A model generated the notes under the pieces. That model made no database searches. It was not told where the DNA came from and saw only the letters and a list, made by a program, of their open reading frames with translations. A program made the translations under genes and the position numbers. From Eustoma russellianum (taxonomy: Eukaryota > Streptophyta > Magnoliopsida > Gentianales > Gentianaceae), in assembly GCA_036186865.1 (NCBI GenBank), contig AP025054.1, positions 22,835,766 to 22,899,765 on the forward strand: a DNA stretch of 64,000 nt, given 5' to 3'. This document shows positions 22,114-35,301 of the stretch, in pieces (positions within the stretch are counted from its first letter, which is position 1; every line of letters begins with the position of its first letter).

Positions 22114-24689
22114 TGTTGTACCCAACGAAAATCACTCTGTATCTCCGACTCGTACGAAATGGTTTAATAAAATATTAGTTCTTCCAAGTGCATTTTATTA
22201 AGTTTTATTACTTCTTCTTTAATTAAATTTCCTTAAAGTAAATATTATAAAAAATAGTATAATAATACAAGTATGCCTTATGAAGCAAGTGAAATGACAA
22301 ATCTACCGTCCCAAAATTTTAGAGAAATCTGGCCACATGGAGTCTTGGAGACTCTAGAATAATCTAACCTCTTAAAGCCAACTAACCACTTTATTTGCCT
22401 CTTAAAGTAATTCCAAAAAGGTCTTACACATGTAGTAATAGCTTTATAATGTTGTTCCAAGATTTGAAGAATTTTCCCCCCTTTTTCCTTTAGAACCCGC
22501 TGGATGCAACAATAGGGAGATCCATGAGATCACCTTTACCTTAATATCCCAACTAACCACTTTTACTTTAGTTACTTTTCTTTAATTCAATCCTCAAAAG
22601 CAGCCAGTAGTAAATAGATAACACCACTAAATACACTCCATTATTATGCCCATGCACATGAAAAGTCCCTCCTCCTCATCTTTATCTCAGTCGCCGGGTA
22701 CCTTCTTGGTGTACCCCATGAAACCTTCTTCAAGTTGTCATAGAAGCTTTCTTTCATCCCTAACTCACAACACTCTCAAGGGTTCTTCTCAAGACAATCA
22801 CTAAAGGCCTCTTGCACACTTAGGCAAATCTTCCATCATCTTATTTCAAACGACTAGCTTGGACTAAGGAGATTCAACACTATCTTCAAGCTCTAAACCT
22901 CATCTAGGTAAGATGCATTCTAACTTCCAAAGTGGATTCCACATTTTAAATGATAAAGCTCACATTGTGCCTCTTTTTCCCTTGAATAAACCATGACCTC
23001 TAATGGTCACTAGGGAAGATCTCTCAAGCTATTAAGAGAAGCTAGCATCTTGGTGGTGGGATCTCTTTCCATCCCCACTTAGGACCTATTTTGGTAAGGA
23101 AACTTAGCCTTAATCTAGTTCTTTTCTTTATTTAAATAATGGCTAATGTTCACTTTCCTTTCCTCCCTACAAACCGTATGTTCCCCAGTGAAGTTGGAGG
23201 AAAACTTCAATCCATTTCAACCAAGGCTAAAGCTAAGGAAAGTTTATAAACTCAAGAGATGCAAGTATACTCTAGACATTCTTGACTTATTTGTTAAAGT
23301 GTATACTTGAATGTCTAGTTATTTTTAAGTCATGAATCTTAGTTGAAGTATTAAGTGTAAAGCATGAGAAATTGATTGTTTTATAAGGGAAAGTATTGGC
23401 ATGTTGAGTGATTTTCTCTATGAATATGTTATGTGCCTAACTTGAACATAATATGAGACTTAGTCTTCACAAAACCGGGCTGTTTTGGAGATTCGTTGAA
23501 TAAAGAACTAACTCTTGCTAGGAATGGACTTTATGAGGCATAAAAGGTACAAAATGTCACGTTCCATGTGTAGTTGCGAGGCTGTTTGGCATGGGTTATG
23601 GTGTAGCTTAAAGAGTATTATGAGAGTTGAAATGAGCATTTTAAAATGTGCATTTGGTGGTTAGCAAGTTATTTTAGGGGATGAAGTTAATTGGGAAATG
23701 TTTGAATAATAAAAAGTGATGAAATGTAAGATTTTTTGGAACTAGATAGTTTTGGAGTAGCAATTTGTTTGGCCTTAAAATGAACCCTAGGAGTGTGCAA
23801 TTGAGCTAAATTTTGATGTTCTGGTAGCTTGATGTGTGTAGTAAATTTGTGAGGTGGAAATTCTGTAAAAGAATTTGTGGTTTGGCCTCATTTGAATTTT
23901 TAGTAAGAATAGGTCACTGCAGATTCTGCAGGCACCTAGACTGAGAAAGATAATTAAATGACCCTCTTTAACATGCCGGATTGCCTTGGAATTTTTATGG
24001 TAATTACCTAAGACATATCTGTACACGTCCATGTAAGGAAATTGGCTTGAAACCACTTCTTGAAGGTTAACAACTGAGAAGAAGGTCACGGTGATAAACT
24101 GGAAAACAGGGCAGTCTGATGGCGTGTAGTGTGAGGCTTTGATCTTGTTTGTTTAGACTTGTATGTGATGTTTGGGCATATGAATATTATTCCTTAGTAT
24201 GTTGATTATGTTTTCCAGGTGATAGTCCTAATTGAATATTGCATTATGCCTCTTGGAATTGAGGTAAGGCGGGTACTGCGCTACAGAATTCAGCAGTACC
24301 CCTTGGTAGTAATTTAATATTTTGAAGGTCTTAAACACCTTGAAATGTTATGAAATTTTTATGGCATGTAGCTAAGATTCCATTGTGCATGTGTATGGCA
24401 TAAGTTTATGTAAATAGGCTCTGAATTGATGATTTTGAGGTGGTGTGCACAGAGCATTGCTGCTGGACTGTTTTCCAGCTTAAGGGACAAATCCGTATAT
24501 GTGTTCTATGATATATTTAGTCATGAATTGCATGTTGGATATCATGCATTGCATTGTCTATGTTCATGCGACTATGAGACTGATTTTTATGCCAAAGAAA
24601 TTTAAGAAAACCTCTTTTGAAGATAATATTTCAGTTTTGAAAGAAAGACTCCTATGGTACCATTAATTCCTGGCCAGCACAACCCGCTC

Positions 24690-24939
24690 CAGATCCGGGG
24701 CTAATTGATCTGATGATGATTATGACCTTCCAGACCTGGAGATAATAGACCTGAGGATGATGACTATGACCGTCCAGGCCCGAAGAGAATAGACCTGAGG
24801 ATGATGATTTATGACTGTCCAGGTCCGGAGATAATAGACCTGATGATGATGATTGATTGTATGACCGTTTTCAGATCCGGAAATAATAGATTTGAAGGGA
24901 ATGGTATGACCACTTCAGATCCAGAGATAATAGATCTGA
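24690..24939 (+). repeat. Hairpin repeat array in TE4 LTR
   Basis: Six irregular units of about 40-60 bp each have the form CAGRYC-(about 11)-GAYCTG, often with CGGAGATAATA as loop. Perfect stems are CAGATC/GATCTG (24690-24712 and the last unit) and CAGGTC/GACCTG (unit at about 24819). One unit pairs with a single G-U (CAGATC/GATTTG), and two other units have mismatches. The minus-strand TE7 LTR has its own version at 43160-43440. Confidence 0.7.
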
Positions 24940-25311
24940 ACCCCTTCTATTCCTTATTTTATGACTATTATGTTTTGAAAGAAAGAATGATTGAAATTGG
25001 TTCTCATCACATCATGTTGCACTATGTTTGCTTATTCATACACATTGCATATGATTGCGAGTAGGATGCTAAATCTACTGTCACTTAAGTTATGATCTTA
25101 TTTCCTTCTGTCACCTAAGTTATGATCTTATTATCTTTTGTCACTTATGTTGTGATCCTATTACCTTGCAGTCAATGGATTGAAGGTCAGGTATGTTGGG
25201 AAATTGAAATTCTTGGGATTTGGTTCTTGTGTATACTTTCCATTTAATTCATGATTGTTTATGGTATACTTGCTGGTGACTTTGTCGCTGACCCTTTTAT
25301 TTTTCCCCTAG

Positions 25312-25355
25312 AGCCTACAGGAAATGGTGTAGAATGGATTGACGATAAGCCATGA
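25312..25355 (+). other. Acidic micro-ORF exon in TE4 LTR
   Basis: After TTTTTCCCCTAG comes AG, then a short frame with core VEWIDD and stop TGA 25353-25355. The phase is the same as in the other families. The TE7 LTR relative reads VEWIEDE at 42743-42801. Confidence 0.3.
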
Positions 25356-25681
25356 GTTCTGTATCCGTAGATGAGGGAGTGGATTGCAGCTTAAGGATTT
25401 TTATGATGGGCTTATGTTTTGTGGACTTATTTTGGGGACATGAATTTCGAATTTATCTTTATTTTAGGGAATTGGTTGTAAACCCTATGTAGGATATTCG
25501 GACTTGTTTCCTTTAAAAGTTTTTATTCTGCCTACATTTTTGCTTACCTGTTAAGATGATGACATTGTAGTCCACGATTTTGGCATGGACTGTGATATGT
25601 TATGCATTGACTCCTGGTACTTTCCGTAGCGAAGTACGGCGGGTGCACCGTACCCGGGCAGGCCGAGTACGGGGCGCTACA

Positions 25682-26507
25682 TATGTTGGGTTAAATAGTA
25701 GTATAGATGTGAGTAGGGTAATCGGCCACCATGCCTTATTTATGGATAAAATTATGTTGGATGTAAAATGGATCTTTATGGGTGAATTTATGGCCGAATT
25801 AATTGGAGTCGAATGGGAGGATAAATGCAATATGTTGGAACAAAGGTAATAAGTATAAAAGTATGGAAATTTCAGCTCTTGTGTTTATCCAGGTGAAATT
25901 ATGTAGTTTGCAAGGGGACATCAAATAAGTATGTAGTAGCATATTATGGAATAAGGTTTTCCCATGGACTTTGCATAAACCCTCGGTTTTAGGCCTCACA
26001 AGTGTGTGGTTCGTGTGGATTAAAATATGAATATATGTGTTAAGTTGTAATCATACGGAATGGTATAACTCTTAGATTCATGGGTATTCGTATTTGAGTA
26101 TGGAACTTAGGGTGTGTATGTTGTAAGATGGATATGGTTCATGGACATTGGAAGAATTAGTATACATGCATAACCCTATGAATATTATAAAGATTGGTAC
26201 ATGTGTATATATATATACATGAAACCGTATGTGGAGATGTTGGAATATGGGTCTTATTTTGTGTACTTATATATGACTATGAAACTTATTTTGAACACGT
26301 GGTATTATATATATATATACACAGTATGGTATTTTCATATGGATTGGGATATATTATACGTATAAGAGCAAATGGACATTGGAAGGGATTAGTATATGCA
26401 TATAATCGTATATGGACATTGGAATGGATTAGTAACTATACACTTAAACGAATGGACATTGGATGGATTCATATGAATACATAATTGAATAAATAACTTA
26501 TAGATTA

Positions 26508-26549
<42 letters not shown>

Positions 26550-26711
26550 ATCCTTGTGTACATCATTTTGCAAAAGTTTATTTGTTTTGAACAGGAAATT
26601 GCATATTCTATTTGGCCGCGAAATCATGCACCCACCATGGATGGAAGTGGCCACCGACCAATATGGACATGCATTGTGTTGTTTACAATATCTGCATCAT
26701 TATGACATTAT
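25682..26711 (+). repeat. LTR fragment related to TE10
   Basis: This is AT-rich sequence with repeated TATGGACATTGGA-like words and an (AT)n run at about 26511-26541. Near 26600-26711 it resembles TE10's LTR at 56700-56910 (shared GCGAAATCAT, ACCCAC, GACATGCATTG). A degenerate GTGGCCACCGACCA lies where TE10 has its CTGGTC/GACCAG hairpins. TE5's LTR is inserted at its right end. I see no gene here. Confidence 0.5.
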
Positions 26712-28991
26712 TCTAGGACCTGTATAGCACTAGTAGAAGGGGGGTTGAATAGTGAGTGCGGAAAATTCGGTTTTTAAAAGTTTTTGACCCAAACTACCCA
26801 CTTCTGAAAATAGATTCTGTTTTCAGACCTTGTTTTTAATTAAATGAACGATTACGTTGTAGACCTCCAAAAATAGTGAAATCTAGTGACAAAGTACTTT
26901 AAGATGTTATGTATGTTTCATAAAAATTTCGAATCAAAATTCAAAGTATAAGACCTTGAAAAAACGTTTTTGCACAGATTGCATCAATCTGCCAGAAATT
27001 GTGATCCAAAATGAAAAATCTATTCCTATTAATTGACAACTCTAAATGATCTGAAACTTTTATGATATGACCCTAAAGATATGTATTTTAAAGGGTTGAA
27101 ATTGTTTTTCAAAATGCCTTTGGAAACTTTGTCAAATACGTTGATGTTCTTAACCTTTGCAAGTCTGAGAATCAGGTTGCACTAGTCTTAGAACTATTAA
27201 CGTTTGTCTGACTTTACTTATCCAAATGAGGTGAAACTTGTGCCGAATGAAAACTATAACGTGTGGCTATGTTTCTACAAAATTTTATGATTTTTGAAAA
27301 TATTTTGCTATTTTTACCATTATAATGAAAACAATACAGAAAACTAAAATCTGAAAGTAAAGTGCTGGCAAGTAAGAACACCAAGAATTTTATACTGGTT
27401 CGGTTAAAACAACATACTCCAGTCTTCGAGGACACCTTTTTCGGTTATCACTAAACACCAAAAAAACCTTACCACAAGGATGACTGGAGTTAAACACTAA
27501 CTCCATCCTTTTACAATCGAAACAAATAAGCAAATCAATCACGAACACCACCACCGATCGAATGAAGGTTTTATCACACCTTGATCAACCTTTTACAACA
27601 ACGAACGTGTATGGTTGGTATATTCAAAGCCTATACAATATTTAGAATATATGAACAATAGGCTTGAGAGAAGAAGAAGAAGAAAGAAAAGGAGAAGAAG
27701 AAAGTAGTATAGCTTCTTGCACTTGAGAGAATGTGAGTTGTAGCCTTGTTTTGCACTATTCATCCCTTTTTATTTTGTTCTTGGCCACCCCCTTTAGGGC
27801 TTCTTCCTTCTTGAGATTTCTCTTTAATTTCCTTGGAAGATTGCCTTGTGTAGAGATGACACCACCTTTCTTGCTTGGCGCGATATGATTGGAAAGATGA
27901 CTTGACCTTGCTTACTTGTCACTTGTTGATTGGTCTACCTTGGCATCCTTGAATGAGCTGTAAACTCTACAAAAAAACTCTCAAAACATGTGCTCAAATG
28001 TAGTCAAAACATTACCATACTATCACATTTCAATCCCTTGAGTTTGGGAGACAATTACTACCACAAAATTGCCACCTTAAGAGACATGTGCTGAATTTTT
28101 CCGCATGTGTCTCTTTTTAATACTTTCTTTGTGTGGTGCCCTCTTCAATGTCACCAATTATGTGTGGCATATTTTCCACCAATTGAAATGCCAATTAAAC
28201 TCCACCTAGGCTCCAATCAAGACGTAATAGGCGTGTAGAATGAGCTGGACATGTGCTGAAATTTCATTTTAGTAAGCTTTGTCAAATAATGCACAATATT
28301 TACACATATATGGTAAACATAAATCAGCCCTATTTGGAATTTTCTAGAACACTTTAATATGTCTTGAATGTGTAAAAAGTGTCTAGATACATGTTACATC
28401 TATGCCTCAAAAATGTACCATGTGTGTATGTTCGTAGAAAACCGAATTTTTGACTTTCGTCGATTATGTGATTTTTTTTCCGATTAAATTCAAACTTCTT
28501 GCACATGTAATATATATTATGTCAGACACAATATACATAAAATAAAGTGTATATTCAGCTTCAATAGCTTAATTAAATACGCTCCATGTGCACTAATGAA
28601 GTTGAGTTTGAATTCTCCACAAATTAGCATAAATTGTGGTTGATTTGTGTGTGCCAACATAGAATGATTTAGTTGCTGATATTAACATATGAGCCACGAA
28701 AGTTTTGGCTATTTTTGATGTATATGGGCTGACCATCTTTATATGGAAAGTACGTGGCATGTCGGTGAAGTTTCGGTAGTAACCCGATACGACGATTTTC
28801 GGTTTATGACCTTGTAACATGTCGTTATAATTTTGACATCACCATGACTTATATCATATGATATAAGACCTGAATATACTCATAAATATGAGTTGTATAT
28901 AGTGGTGTGGTGTCGACGTACGTTTATAATATATGTGACGTGTCGGTGGTACGTCGGAATATATGTGTATTGTGCATTTTTTAAGAAAATA

Positions 28992-29039
<48 letters not shown>

Positions 29040-29395
29040 TAGACGTTTGAATGTTGTGGGAAGAAGACTTTCCAGCCTCAAATTTGTTTTCATAAAGCTT
29101 TCACCAAATATGTCTCCATTAAATGAACTAGTTAGTCATTAACTTAAGCACTCCACTTAATGAACTAGTTTAGTTCATTAATTGTGGCACTTGAAAATAG
29201 TACAAAGACAACAAATGTTTGCCGTATTATGCAAGCTTTAACGCTTCATGGCTTGTTAGTACGGCAACAATATATATAAGCATATGAGGCGTATATATCT
29301 CATAACGTGTCAAGTAATAATTTATTTATGCATTTCGTAAACTCGTACCATTTAAATCATGCATTTGTAAATCATTCAAACACTTTTTCTCAACA
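26712..29395 (-). repeat. TE5 3' LTR (copia-like)
   Basis: About 2,684 bp. Its boundaries are supported by comparison with the copies at 49047-50387, 51590-53024, 53816-56509 and 57402-59970. It contains an (AT)n tract at 28994-29033, an ACGT-rich cluster at about 28912-28960 and a conserved pair of TTAGTTCATT palindromes at 29119-29186. No coding signal. Confidence 0.8.
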
Positions 29396-29408
29396 ATCTC
29401 TCCCTTTT
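29396..29408 (-). promoter_or_regulatory. TE5 polypurine tract
   Basis: The minus strand reads AAAAGGGAGAGAT immediately before the LTR TG. The equivalent in TE8 is at 50388-50400. Several further purine-rich runs lie at 29450-29575. Confidence 0.7.
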
Positions 29409-29830
29409 GATGATATACAAAATAACATTGGTTCATGATTTAAATGTGATCTCTCCCCCTCCAATTATGCACAAATTTTAATTTTGAATTTTGAATTTCA
29501 TATCGTCTTGCGCTCCCCTTTAAATCATGCTTCTCTCCCCCTTAAATCATGCTTTTCTCTCCCCCTTTATTTTGTAAATGTCGTCAAAATTACAAGTAAA
29601 AATGGAAAGAAATAGCAGTTTATAGTATGTCGAAAATCATGCATTTCAAGTGCGTTCTTAAGGGTTATTGTTTAACCCTTTGCAAAAGTACATTTTGGTA
29701 CCCAAACTTGGGTGACCTTACTTGGTCTTACAAAAGGTGAGAAAAGAGATGAAGAAGCAATATGATAGACATTAGGTGCAAAGTCGTTTGGCCTATGGCC
29801 GAGAATGCCATCATGCTCATGATAAGATTT

Positions 29831-30311
29831 TCATTTTTGATATGAATTTGTGTTAGTACGCATAGTGCTTGATCTAGAGGCATTAGTATGATATGAATGT
29901 CGCATATGCATCAATGGCTTTCTTTCATAACTATATGGTACATGATTATACTTTGCACATGATGAAAATGAAGCGGTGCAATGAGATATAATGTGTGGTG
30001 TACTAGAAGTCTTTCTACGTTGCACACTTGTCTTGAACGCATCCGGTTTCTTAGATGAGGATAAAATAAATTTGGTTGACTTATTTTGTGTTTCATTTTC
30101 CTCAATGTATCATAATATTGTTCTGTCACTTTCATGCTTTTGTGAAGAAATGAGATGATCTAGCATGCTCGTACCCGAATCGAATTGTTTTACGGTCTTT
30201 TCTAAATCCGCGTTTCTTGATTTCAAATTTGAAATCACAGCTTTCATCTCAGTGTTCTCGGATTTTGCAGAGGAAATCTCAGATTTTGATGAATTTATCA
30301 TGCAAGACGAC
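29831..30311 (-). pseudogene. TE5 gag coiled-coil relic
   Basis: Broken minus-strand frames read a heptad-like coiled coil (KSENTEMKAVISNLKSRNAD) followed by GTSMLDHLISSQKHESD and a basic, Ser/His-rich tail. This matches the open copy in TE8 (50812-51588) and the C-terminal gag region of copia-type elements, where a coiled coil and a '...MLD..L..QK' block precede the zinc knuckle. Here it is split by frameshifts and by the LINE at 30321. No zinc knuckle is intact. Confidence 0.7.
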
Positions 30312-30320
30312 TCTTTTTTT

Positions 30321-30970
30321 CATCATCGTCATCATCATCCGGACCCAGTATATTCCAACTACAGCAAAAGCGATCCTTAGGGTCTGGGGAGGGTAAGTGG
30401 TAGGTAGACAATATCTCTATCCCAAGGGATAGAGAGCCTGCTTCCAGTGAGACCCCCGGCTCTATATGTACCTGCATAAATGACATAATAATAGAGATAT
30501 TCTGTGCTAATGTGCTAGTGAGAAAATTCAAGGAAAAAAAAGACTTTCGATATTAAAATGCACATCACGTGTATATGTATATGTAATGTAGAACAACGAT
30601 ATAACGGTATAACATACGCAACCAAGTGGAAAGTCAACCTAAAGCGTAGATAGTGTCTACGCCTATCTATGTCCTTAAATATACTCTAAAGTGTCCCTAT
30701 ATATGGCACATACCTCGTTAACCTTAATCTTATGTCTCCATGAATTCCTATCCTGGACCATGTCCTCAGAGAGGTGCAAATCTAGTAGGTCGTGCCTTAT
30801 CTGCTCATCTCAAATCAGTTTGGGCCTGCCTTTACTCCTGTTTCCCTCTACAATAAGGCTTTCAATTGCTCTGACCGACGCCGTTGTCTGTCTCCGCTTG
30901 ACATGCCCAAACTATCTCATTCTTCCCTCCCTTATCTTATCTGCTATACTAGCCACGCCTAACTTTTCAA
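30321..30970 (-). mobile_element. RTE-type LINE, 5'-truncated, inside TE5
   Basis: On the minus strand the sequence ends GGGTCCGGATGATGATGACG, an RTE-like simple-repeat tail. Upstream is the familiar 3' region CTTACCCTCCCCAGACCC. The preceding frame still shows the C-terminus of an RTE reverse transcriptase: ADKIREGRMR, FGHVKRR, GNRSKGRPK, DMVQDRNSWR, with in-frame stops. It interrupts the TE5 gag relic; flanking runs of seven T (30314-30320, 30971-30977) are a plausible but low-complexity duplication. Confidence 0.85.
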
Positions 30971-30977
30971 TTTTTTT

Positions 30978-31081
30978 GAAACGTTTAATTGAGATAGAAG
31001 ATTTGTGTTAGAGGATTCTAACAATTTACTGTCTTTAATTAAGCGTTTCCTTTTTTTGCAAGAGTCTTAGCAAATTTATGT
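30978..31081 (-). pseudogene. TE5 gag relic, upstream part
   Basis: This continues the gag relic beyond the LINE. It matches 51300-51400 of TE8 (words GTGTTAGAGGATTCTAACAA). It ends at TATGT (31077-31081), where TE6 starts. Confidence 0.6.
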
Positions 31082-32255
31082 TGTTACGACCCACACTCCC
31101 AAGCTAGTGGAAAAAGGAATTACGATGGTATTAGAATGCAAATGCGATCATTGTACCTCACTTAGTATAATAAATGTGTAATTGTGCCATAAATAAACAT
31201 TTAAGAACTCCTAAAGCCTTAGAAGGAATAATTAAATTAAACATATAAATAATTGCACAAATATTGGTAGAAATTTACTCAAAGGAAAAAGGAAATAAAA
31301 TATAAGAATAGTGGGAAAAGACAAACTAGTAATTTTCCCAGCACTACCCTCCAAAACCGCCCCACCCCTTAATGTAAGACAAAATGGTCTTACAAAATCT
31401 TATTCCATTCCCTTTATTTTATTCCTCCACACCTTTTTTCCAACCAATGGCATTTCATGCATGCTCTTCACTCCACTAACTAAATTCTTCTAATTTATCT
31501 TTCCTTTCTTTATAGCCTTTCCATCATTTCTATTCTCATCAAATGTAAGACCATTCCCCAGTCACTAAGCTTGCATCTCTTACCATCTTCTTGCACATCC
31601 ACTATCTTGACAAAGCCAAGGAATACCCTACTATCTCCCCTAAAAGACCAAAGAAATGAAGTTCAAACACAATACAACCTAATCATTTTAACTCTTCTTC
31701 CACTTCTTACACAATATAAGACATTCAACCACTAGGATTTCATTTATATACTTTTACCTCCTACCCCCATCCGGCCCCTCCTCTATTTCTCCAATTTTCT
31801 TACATTCTTGTCACTACTATTTAATATTCAACCTAATCATTTCTTTCTCCTACACAAGCCCAAGATCCCACCAATCAAAATGCATGCAAAATACCTTTTC
31901 TTCCCACCTCCCCACCCGGCCTCCTTTTTTAATTTTCCCAAGCTTTTTTATTCCTTCTTTTATTTCTACTTCCCTTTAATTATTATTATGTCTTACACTA
32001 TTTAAGGCATGCAACTAATCAGGTTACATGCAAATTCCTTTTCACCCCCTCCAAGATTTCTCCTCAATTGCCTCTCACACTCCACATTCGGACAAGGCTA
32101 GAAGAAAGATGTAAAACTCCCAAAATACAAGACCATTCTCCATTCCAATCTTTACCATACTCACACTCTTCAACCTTCACTAAAACATTTGTTCTCTTCC
32201 ACTCTCTCTCTTTCTCTAACCAAGGCACCTCCTCTCATTTCCTTCTCCTTCAACC

Positions 32256-32322
32256 ATGAGGTCCCAAGCCAAGAACCAAGGGAGTTCTTTCAACTTCAAG
32301 CTATCATCAAGCTTCATCTTAG
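32256..32322 (+). CDS. Candidate first exon of an LTR-encoded micro-ORF (TE6 LTR 1)
   Basis: ATG at 32256-32258 opens 22 codons (basic and Ser-rich) and ends one base into the next codon, at a donor TTAG followed by GTAAAG. That phase fits the acidic exon at 35234-35301, which needs exactly one base from upstream. The intron would be 2,911 bp (32323-35233). The phase match alone has a one-in-three chance. The third TE6 LTR lacks this ATG (GTG at about 41740), and the other LTR families show no equivalent start. Treat as a hypothesis. Confidence 0.25.
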
Positions 32323-34369
32323 GTAAAGACATCCTCACCTCTCTTTAAATCCTTTATATGTAATTTTCATCTCCTCCCTAAGACTCTTCATGTCTCTTAT
32401 TTGAACCTCCAACCCGCATGCTTCAACAAAGGAGTAAGAGAAGCTCTTCAACTTGGTAAGTGAAAAATCTCAATCCAATTTCAAGGTAAAGTTTATCTAG
32501 ATTGATCTTAGAACATGTATACTCCTTTTTCTCAAGAAAGGCTAATACTTTCTTCAATTTTGCCTTCAAGGCTGAAAACTTCAAGCTAGTGGTCAAAGAA
32601 GAAATCTTTCCTCAAGGTAAGACTTAAGCTACCAAGCCAAGTGTTTCTTCTTGGTTCCTTCAAGAAAATTGAAATCTAAGTTTAGTATGCTCATTAATAA
32701 CTAATGGATCATGCATGCAATTAAAAATTATGGTCTCTAAGTTTATTGACATGAATGAAGGCTTGTATGTTGAAATTGATGATGCATGTTTTCTTTTACG
32801 GAATGAAACTATCAAATGTGTTTAGAATACTACTTTAATCTAAAATGCAAGAAGAAATTTAGTCATTAATTGACCATTAGGCAGTGTAAGTCCAAAAGAA
32901 TGCATCTTTTCTATTATCTCTACACTTAGATGCAAAATGGTAGACATATGTGTATACTAGGCTAATGAGTGTGCTAATAATCATCTCCTATGATATTTTG
33001 GGACATGCATGCCATTTCTTCTATACTCATATGTGATGGAAAAGAATATCATGAAAATAGTGAATGGCAGTCTTATGATGATTCAATATGCATTACTCAT
33101 ATATGTATGCATACTAAGATGCTAGTTTTGAGCATAATCCAGTTAGCATTAACATTTTTCCTTGCTATATGGGACGTCCGTGACCCCTTTATAAGTCCAT
33201 GAATTCATCACCATCATCATGATGTGCATTTTGATGATCATGGTCTTAGAAAGGAAAAATGACATAGAATGCTCTATGTTTTTAGCCTCATATGTCGTAT
33301 GTTATGTGTAACATGACCATAATCATAAGATGTTACCTACTATGTTTTGCATGTATATTAGTAGGATTATTTTGTGATTATGAACATGTATGTATGATAT
33401 GACTTGTGCATGTTATTATTTATTATGGTTGATATGCATTAGAATCATAATGAATATCAAGCTTTGCATTGATGATGAAGAATTCCATTTTTAAACACCC
33501 CCAAGGGATTAAAAATAGGTAACTTTGATATACAAATTATTATTGGAATATATTTTTGTAACTATGACATGCAAACAAAAAGCAAAATGGCCATAAGTGA
33601 TACAACTACATAATATGGAAGTTTAAATCTTTGGCCACACTAATTTCGGGCCATTGGCCTTTTGAGTACTTAAACTAACAAGGTTCAAAATAAATTAATT
33701 TCCATGCAACCAATATTGTTATAAATTATAATGGGCTAAGACAATTAAAGTCCAATAGAAGTGAATAAGAGATGAATGGACAAAAATGGAATGGAACAAG
33801 AGGGCCTTCCGGCCCTAAGCAAATTTCGGCCATCACCCAAAAATTAGTTAACCTTGGACTCTACATAAGAGTAGGAGTTACGTATGTCTTAAGATTTACT
33901 TAATTGCCAAAAGGATATGGCTTAAATGTCTAGCAATGTAAATACGAAAATGTTTCAAGTCAAGACAAACGGCTCAAAAGACATAACGCAGCCCATTATG
34001 GTTAGTACAACCAAGTGCATCCTCGTAACTAATACGCGCATAATATAAATACCCTATCTTACACAAATGTCCAAGTCAAGGGAATTAATTACATAAGCAC
34101 AATATTATACGGCACAAGAAGTACATCAACTAAATTGATACTTTGTATGTTCACTTTTACCCCAATAAGAACTCGGGTTAATCAAGAATGATCATGAAGA
34201 TATCTACCAAAAAAAGTTCACGTCATGCATAGTGTCCTCATGTTTTCTGCATTATGAAACATGTTTACGAACTTGAGTCCTTCATGAAATGTTTTAAGAC
34301 TATAAGATTTCAAGAATTGTACCGCGAGATGATTGATTCCTTATGACTTATGCATGTACTCATAGGTCA

Positions 34370-34640
34370 GTGTAACACCTTGTCTGGGACAAGAGCTCTG
34401 TACAAATCTTTAGACGCATGATATGCAGGCTGAGTGTAACACCTTACCTGGGGTAAGGGTTCTCTGCCTTTTCTATTACGTCTATGACGTTCAATATGGA
34501 GCGCTGCCTGATGTATGGTCCTGGGGGAGGATGTTAGGGGCAAAATACATTATCGTAGAGTGTAACACTGTGTCCGGGACTTAGGTTCTCTGCGATAGCG
34601 TGTCACTGTTAGTCCTATGTATGTATGATGTAACACCGTT
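34370..34640 (+). repeat. Hairpin repeat array in TE6 LTR 1
   Basis: Four irregular repeats start GTGTAACACC or similar (34370, 34434, 34560, about 34629). Stems: CTTGTC-TGG-GACAAG (34379-34393) and CTTACC-TGG-GGTAAG (34443-34457), where three pair positions differ yet both pair perfectly. The third has GTCC-G-GGAC. LTR 2 has the counterpart at about 37892-38165. Confidence 0.75.
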
Positions 34641-35233
34641 GTTGGATCATCGGGAATCATAAACGGTACTCGTGGCTACACGAAGAATCATTCGGTATGT
34701 CGTGGATACTATTCTCATGTTATGAAAAGTGCTATAGCCGCCATGTCATGTCATGTTTATGCAAGCATAAAACAAAGTGTTTTCTTTTTTGAAAAGGTTT
34801 TCTGCTGCATATGTCACGATCATGTCTCATGTACCAAGTAACTTTAAGCCATGAACCTCGAAAATAAGACAAGTAATACTACAAAATGACAAGAACAAAC
34901 CAAAGAAGGTTTTACACAAGAACGAAGTAACTATAAGCTAAGACAAGTTTGTTAAGCAGGATATCATGTCTATTTTACTATGCTTTCCATCTGTGGTAAT
35001 GATGCGTGATATGATACTTGCGTTTTTACTTTCGCATTCACATTAAGTTTTATTTTTTCCGCACCTACTTGATGCTTTATTCCTTATGTTACATTGAGTT
35101 TTATGATTCATTATATTACACCATATTGTATCACCCCTCACCCCGACCCCCATGTATGATCCACTTGACGAACGTAGGTGGAACTACTTGCTGAGCAATT
35201 CATTATCGCTCACCCCTTTATATTACCACGTAG

Positions 35234-35301
35234 ATCCACAGGACCCTGAACCAGAGTTCATCGAAGACGAGCCCAGGGACTATATGTATAGAGCTGATTA
35301 G
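35234..35301 (+). CDS. Acidic micro-ORF exon in TE6 LTR 1
   Basis: After ATTACCACGTAG comes AT, then an open frame rich in Asp, Glu and Pro with core EFIEDE, stop TAG 35299-35301. It is homologous in phase and core to the exons in TE1, TE2, TE3, TE4 and TE7. The copy in LTR 2 (38757-38806) ends five codons earlier through a substitution. Joined to 32256-32322 it would give a peptide of about 44 residues. Function is unknown. Confidence 0.35.

Larger units (their letters stand above)
22114..25681 (+). mobile_element. TE4: solo Ty3-type LTR
   Basis: The LTR is 3,568 bp, starts TGTTGTACCC and ends GGGGCGCTACA. Flanks TATAT (22109-22113) and TATGT (25682-25686) are a duplication with one mismatch. 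The same family includes the minus-strand TE7 LTR and the fragment at 63781. It contains donor-like CATCTAGGTAAGATG (GT at 22910), a hairpin array at 24690-24939, hairpin GTGAC/GTCGC near 25275-25288, an acceptor-like TTCCCCTAG at 25311, an acidic frame and the terminal hairpin GTACTT/AAGTAC 25617-25637. Confidence 0.8.
26712..31081 (-). mobile_element. TE5: copia-like element, gag relic, 5'-truncated
   Basis: On the minus strand this is internal sequence followed by polypurine tract 29396-29408 (AAAAGGGAGAGAT) and a 3' LTR 29395-26712 that starts TGTTGAGAAAAAG. The internal part holds only the coiled-coil end of a copia-type gag. It is cut at 31081 by TE6 and contains an RTE LINE. The TGTTGAGA start and the gag type suggest the SIRE/Maximus side of Ty1/copia; that assignment is tentative. 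No pol is seen, and TE8 has the same deleted layout. Confidence 0.75.

Noticed and set aside
28981..29040. Ile/Tyr repeat peptide over an AT run
   Set aside because: Pure (AT)n microsatellite in the copia-like LTR; the same happens at 49990-50030 and 53520-53570.
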